Shown: positions 4,521-7,650 of the stretch, in pieces | How positions within the stretch are numbered: position 1 is the stretch's first letter | Layout of the letters: every line of letters begins with the position of its first letter | Source: Bacteroidales bacterium UBA2030 | Lineage (GTDB): Bacteria; Bacteroidota; Bacteroidia; Bacteroidales; TTA-H9 | DNA: 7,650 nt | Assembly (NCBI GenBank): GCA_002332755.1 | Contig: DDBO01000130.1 | Location: 1-7,650 of the forward strand | Reading direction: 5' to 3' | The notes under the pieces: model-generated | The model's input: the letters and a program-made list of their open reading frames with translations, nothing else | Told to the model about the DNA's origin: nothing | Database searches by the model: none | Program-made: the position numbers and the translations under genes

Positions 4521-6926
4521 TTATGGCACTTTATCCATTACCGAAAAGCTGCATTCAAGGGAATTCCCCTGATCATCGAGGAGCAAAAGGGTATGAACGC
4601 CAACCGAGGGTTTGAAAGCAAGCTTATGTACTTCAGTGGTAAATCCATAAAAGCTTCCATCGAGATGCCAATAAATTATGGCTCCTGGCCGGCGATGAGC
4701 GACCTCAGCCACTATTTCACCTCTCTCACCTTGGGGCAAACGCGGCAGATAAACCACTGCATCGCGGCCGGGATAGATCAACTGCATGGGTGACAGGTGT
4801 TCCTGAACTCCACAACCTGGCATTGGAGGAGGCAAAGGGCGGTATTCGGGATGATTACGTCGATAGTAATATTCAAGTGCTGGCGGAAGGATGAACCAGG
4901 GTTCATGTCGGAGATTTTCCGGAGGGAGGCAATTGGCTGTAGCCTGATACTTGTATTCTAAGTCGGTATGTATAAGATGATGATAAGGACATTGACCACT
5001 TTGCTTACCTGCTGAGGGTACCCAGATTGAAATGGTGTCGGGGCAGACGGAAGAAGCCTTGTAGCCGCTTTGCCTGCAAATCACTACGCGGCTCATGGCA
5101 TCGTAGGGAGGCTGAAACCATTGAGAAGGAGGCAACATTTGGAACACATCCAACATGATCGGGGCTGCTGCTTGCAATCCGATGATTCCAGGTCTACCCT
5201 CTCCTGTGGCATTTCCCACCCAAACACAAACCAGATACCTGGTATTCATACCTATGGCCCAGGCATCCCTGTATCCATAGCTGGTACCTGTTTTCCAGGC
5301 AAGTTTGTCCCTCAGGTTGAGCTGTTTCCACACCGCCTCTTCTCCCGGGCGCTGCACCTCCTCCATGGCATTCAACATATGCCATACTGACCCCGCATCA
5401 GGTATAAAATGGGCAACACATTTATGGGGTTTATTCTTGCTTGTGGCTCTCGCCAACAAATAGGCAGGAGAGTGAAGATCATCCGGGTCATATTTTCCGT
5501 TGTATAATCCGAAATGATTTAACATGCGAGCCAGACTTGCATAGGCTCCGGATAACTCCCACATACTTACTTCGCATCCTCCTAAAATGAGTGCAAGACC
5601 ATAAAAAGAGGCAGGCTTATCAATACTCTGAAAACCAAGATCTTTCAAATATTGATAAAACTTTTCTACTCCGTACATCTGCAACATGTTCACCGCAGGA
5701 ACATTTAAGGATCGGGCAATAGCTTCAGATGCAGGAACGGCACCATCGAAGGTTTTATTAAAGTTTTGAGGTGCAAATCCCCCCATTTGTATAGGAATGT
5801 CGGGCACAAGTGTCTGAGGCAAAATCTTGCCTTCGGAGAGCAAAGCGGCATAGAGCAAGGGTTTTAGGGTGCTGCCCGGGCTACGCCGGGCTCTGATCAT
5901 ATCTACTGCGCTTTGGCGTGTGGTACTATCCGCAGTGGGTAAATTACCGACGTACACCAGGGCACCCCCTGTTTCTATATCCAGCACAAGAATTGCTGCA
6001 TTGTGGATGTCGCCAGCTTTAAAGGATGTTGCATACTTTTCGAGTAACCTCATACAAGCATTTTGCAACGAGGCATCCAGCGTAGTGTAATACTTTCCGG
6101 GGGGATGGTTAAGGTAAATGCGGTCGGTAAGATGAGGGGCAAGAGCAGGCATTGGCAAAGGTTTTTCAGGAAGAGGCTCATCCTTAGACGCCTGTAACTC
6201 ACTTGCATCCATACATCCTAAAGCCACAAGGCGATCGAGAAGTTCGTTGCGTTTTTTTAGGAGTGCCAAGCGGTTACGGCCCGGATGAATAAGTCCCGGA
6301 TTATTGGGCAGTACGGCTAACATGGCAGCCTCGGCCCAGGTGATATCGGAGGGTGGGCGGCCCAGATATCGCCAGCACGCAGCTTCCAGACCCACAACAT
6401 TCCCTCCGAATGGAGCATTCGACGCATAAAGCTGAAGCAATTCATCCTTAGAAAATCTCATTTCGAGAAAAAAAGCAAGCCCTATCTCCCTGATTTTTTC
6501 CACAAGACTTCTCTCATGCTTTCTACTAAGCCTGATAATCTGCATGGTTAGAGTGCTCCCCCCGCTTACTATCCTGCCTCGACTTATATTTTGATAGAGT
6601 GCCCTTCCCAAGGCAAAGAAATCCACACCCGGATGATAATAAAAGCGTTTATCTTCGAAAGCTATCAGTGCCTTTTTAAACTTATCGGGAATAGTATCAG
6701 ATTGCGGAAACCTCCACTGCCCATCCTCCGCTACCTTCGCCCCCACCAGATTGCCGGCCCTGTCGTAAACTACATAGCTAAGGGGTTGTTCAAACAACGG
6801 AAAGGACAGACTCAGGCAAACAAACAAAGCATATATCCCCAGAAATAACGCCGCACCCCAAATAAACCTGCGATGCCAGCGATAAAACCAGACCCATCTT
6901 TCAATCAATCTACCAATATTCAGCAT
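4521..6926 (-). CDS. pbpC: Penicillin-binding protein 1C (bifunctional peptidoglycan glycosyltransferase/transpeptidase)
   Basis: Encodes 801 residues. A basic N-terminus is followed by one membrane segment (about 21-45), so the rest lies in the periplasm. The GT51 glycosyltransferase domain (about 48-215) has FEDKRFYYHPGVD at 90-102 with catalytic Glu91, GGSTLTMQ (122-129), and LYASNAPFGGNVVGLEAA (166-183), a PBP1C-like form of the last motif. The transpeptidase domain (about 305-595) shows all three penicillin-binding motifs: Ser352-Thr-Leu-Lys355, Ser406-Leu-Asn408, and Lys545-Thr-Gly-Thr. A linker with five cysteines (617, 628, 646, 666, 705) leads to a C-terminal domain (about 712-797) resembling BiPBP_C (PF06832), typical of PBP1C. 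The active sites look intact. The start lies 4 bases after the alpha-2-macroglobulin stop, so translational coupling is likely; in E. coli pbpC is also next to the alpha-2-macroglobulin gene yfhM. PBP1C is usually non-essential and is proposed to repair peptidoglycan. Subfamily call is firm from the C-terminal domain and the neighbour. Confidence 0.95.
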   Translation of the reverse strand: MLNIGRLIERWVWFYRWHRRFIWGAALFLGIYALFVCLSLSFPLFEQPLSYVVYDRAGNLVGAKVAEDGQWRFPQSDTIPDKFKKALIAFEDKRFYYHPGVDFFALGRALYQNISRGRIVSGGSTLTMQIIRLSRKHERSLVEKIREIGLAFFLEMRFSKDELLQLYASNAPFGGNVVGLEAACWRYLGRPPSDITWAEAAMLAVLPNNPGLIHPGRNRLALLKKRNELLDRLVALGCMDASELQASKDEPLPEKPLPMPALAPHLTDRIYLNHPPGKYYTTLDASLQNACMRLLEKYATSFKAGDIHNAAILVLDIETGGALVYVGNLPTADSTTRQSAVDMIRARRSPGSTLKPLLYAALLSEGKILPQTLVPDIPIQMGGFAPQNFNKTFDGAVPASEAIARSLNVPAVNMLQMYGVEKFYQYLKDLGFQSIDKPASFYGLALILGGCEVSMWELSGAYASLARMLNHFGLYNGKYDPDDLHSPAYLLARATSKNKPHKCVAHFIPDAGSVWHMLNAMEEVQRPGEEAVWKQLNLRDKLAWKTGTSYGYRDAWAIGMNTRYLVCVWVGNATGEGRPGIIGLQAAAPIMLDVFQMLPPSQWFQPPYDAMSRVVICRQSGYKASSVCPDTISIWVPSAGKQSGQCPYHHLIHTDLEYKYQATANCLPPENLRHEPWFILPPALEYYYRRNHPEYRPLPPPMPGCGVQEHLSPMQLIYPGRDAVVYLPRLPQGERGEIVAEVAHRRPGAIIYWHLDGSFYGFTTEVHKLAFKPSVGVHTLLLLDDQGNSLECSFSVMDKVP

Positions 6927-6930
6927 ACAA

Positions 6931-7650
6931 TTAAGGAACGTATACCTCAGTGAAAAATCCCGGATTCAAAGCCTGTATTGAAGGATTGTACATGTCTTCG
7001 ACCAAAACAGCCGGCATGAAAAACCGTCCTCTGAATGAAGCATTAACTTTCATGTTAAATGTCTTAGTTTCTCCGACAGAAAGCCTAAAGTAAGTATATA
7101 CCCTGTCATCCCGAATATCCTGCCAGGTGAAATTTCGTACCTGCGATTCATCTTCTTCATTGTTGAAACGTGTATTTAAAACCTGCCAGCCTGAAGGCAA
7201 AATCAAATTAAGCGCTCCATGTTCCATCGGTTTCCCTGATATATTGGTAACCACAACCTGAATAGAAAAATCACTGCCTTGCAAAATCTTCTGAGGATGA
7301 AAAGGCTTATTGTCGCTGCTAAAGTATTTTACTGAAAGCGTCAGCCCATTAGAACTGGCCTCAACCTTTTCGCCGGGTTGAGGGCGAAAAGTCCGAACAA
7401 GATTGACATACAAAGGTGCTTTCGAGGAATTGAAAACAGAGGTCTTCCCGACCTTTTCCGTAAAAGTATATGTCCACACGGGAAAATCCGATTTTATTTG
7501 CCGGGATTTACCATCAATGGAAAACGAGAATTCGGGAAGATAACCAGTTTTGCGTCCGTCGAGGTAAGCATGCAAGGCAAGGAGCGACCAGGCAATTTCC
7601 TGGGTACAAAGTTTCCTTTCGCTGCGCAACACCTCAGAAATGTCGCGGGC
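6931..7650 (-). CDS. Bacterial alpha-2-macroglobulin, C-terminal end, partial
   Basis: The frame is open to the right edge, so the 239 residues seen are only the end of a protein that is usually 1,500-2,000 residues long. A GTG inside it at 7630-7632 is not a plausible start, because six further codons (Ala-Arg-Asp-Ile-Ser-Glu) read in frame to the edge and the local sequence is mid-domain. The first 35 or so residues, with LCTQEIAWSLLALHAYL, match the last helices of the thioester (TED) domain. The remainder is beta-rich and ends with the hallmark of the bacterial MG10 domain: LPSGWQVLN, then DIRDDRVYTYF, RGRFFMPAVLVEDMYNPSIQALNPG. These proteins, like E. coli YfhM, are periplasmic or lipoprotein protease traps. 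The thioester CxEQ motif and any lipobox lie outside the window, so their presence cannot be judged. The stop is 4 bases before pbpC, its usual partner. Confidence 0.9.
   Translation of the reverse strand, partial: ARDISEVLRSERKLCTQEIAWSLLALHAYLDGRKTGYLPEFSFSIDGKSRQIKSDFPVWTYTFTEKVGKTSVFNSSKAPLYVNLVRTFRPQPGEKVEASSNGLTLSVKYFSSDNKPFHPQKILQGSDFSIQVVVTNISGKPMEHGALNLILPSGWQVLNTRFNNEEDESQVRNFTWQDIRDDRVYTYFRLSVGETKTFNMKVNASFRGRFFMPAVLVEDMYNPSIQALNPGFFTEVYVP

Noticed and set aside
7630..7632. GTG as the start of the right-edge gene
   Set aside because: The frame remains open to the window edge and the sequence there is the middle of the thioester domain, so this is an internal valine codon.

Overview
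The window reads as a chromosomal segment from a member of the Bacteroidota. The reasons are the fused lpxC-fabZ gene in the order lpxD, lpxC-fabZ, lpxA; the long alanine/glutamate/lysine tail on ribosomal protein S16; weak or absent Shine-Dalgarno sequences in front of every start; TAnnTTTG-type -7 promoter boxes in the gaps; and the end of a Fibrobacter succinogenes major paralogous (FISUMP) domain protein at the left edge. The genus cannot be settled from this sequence.

Layout, left to right. Bases 1-144 (+) hold the last 47 codons of the FISUMP-domain protein, the only plus-strand gene. A convergent intergenic stretch follows. It contains overlapping inverted repeats and a strong rho-independent terminator (345-375) that serves the minus-strand genes. 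All remaining genes are on the minus strand. In transcription order these are the C-terminal end of a large bacterial alpha-2-macroglobulin (6931-7650, running off the right edge), pbpC for penicillin-binding protein 1C (4521-6926), lpxD (3409-4464), lpxC-fabZ (1853-3256), lpxA (1039-1845) and rpsP (403-927).

How they fit together. The alpha-2-macroglobulin and PBP1C genes are 4 bases apart. They form the well-known bacterial pair thought to combine periplasmic protease trapping with peptidoglycan repair. The next three genes make the early lipid A enzymes: LpxA adds the first acyl chain to UDP-GlcNAc, LpxC deacetylates the product, LpxD adds the second acyl chain, and the FabZ half dehydrates 3-hydroxyacyl-ACP, so it competes for the substrate that LpxA and LpxD use. 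rpsP ends the block and appears to have its own promoter and leader. Candidate promoters in the gaps before lpxD, lpxC-fabZ and rpsP suggest several overlapping transcripts that may share the terminator after rpsP.

I found no evidence of a new defence, mobile or biosynthetic system. Most of the window is conserved envelope and ribosome housekeeping. The points worth a second look are the gene neighbourhood (pbpC/alpha-2-macroglobulin directly upstream of lpxD), a perfect inverted repeat in the lpxC-fabZ promoter region, a hairpin in the rpsP leader, the cysteine-rich segment of PBP1C, and the edge FISUMP gene, which is easy to miss.
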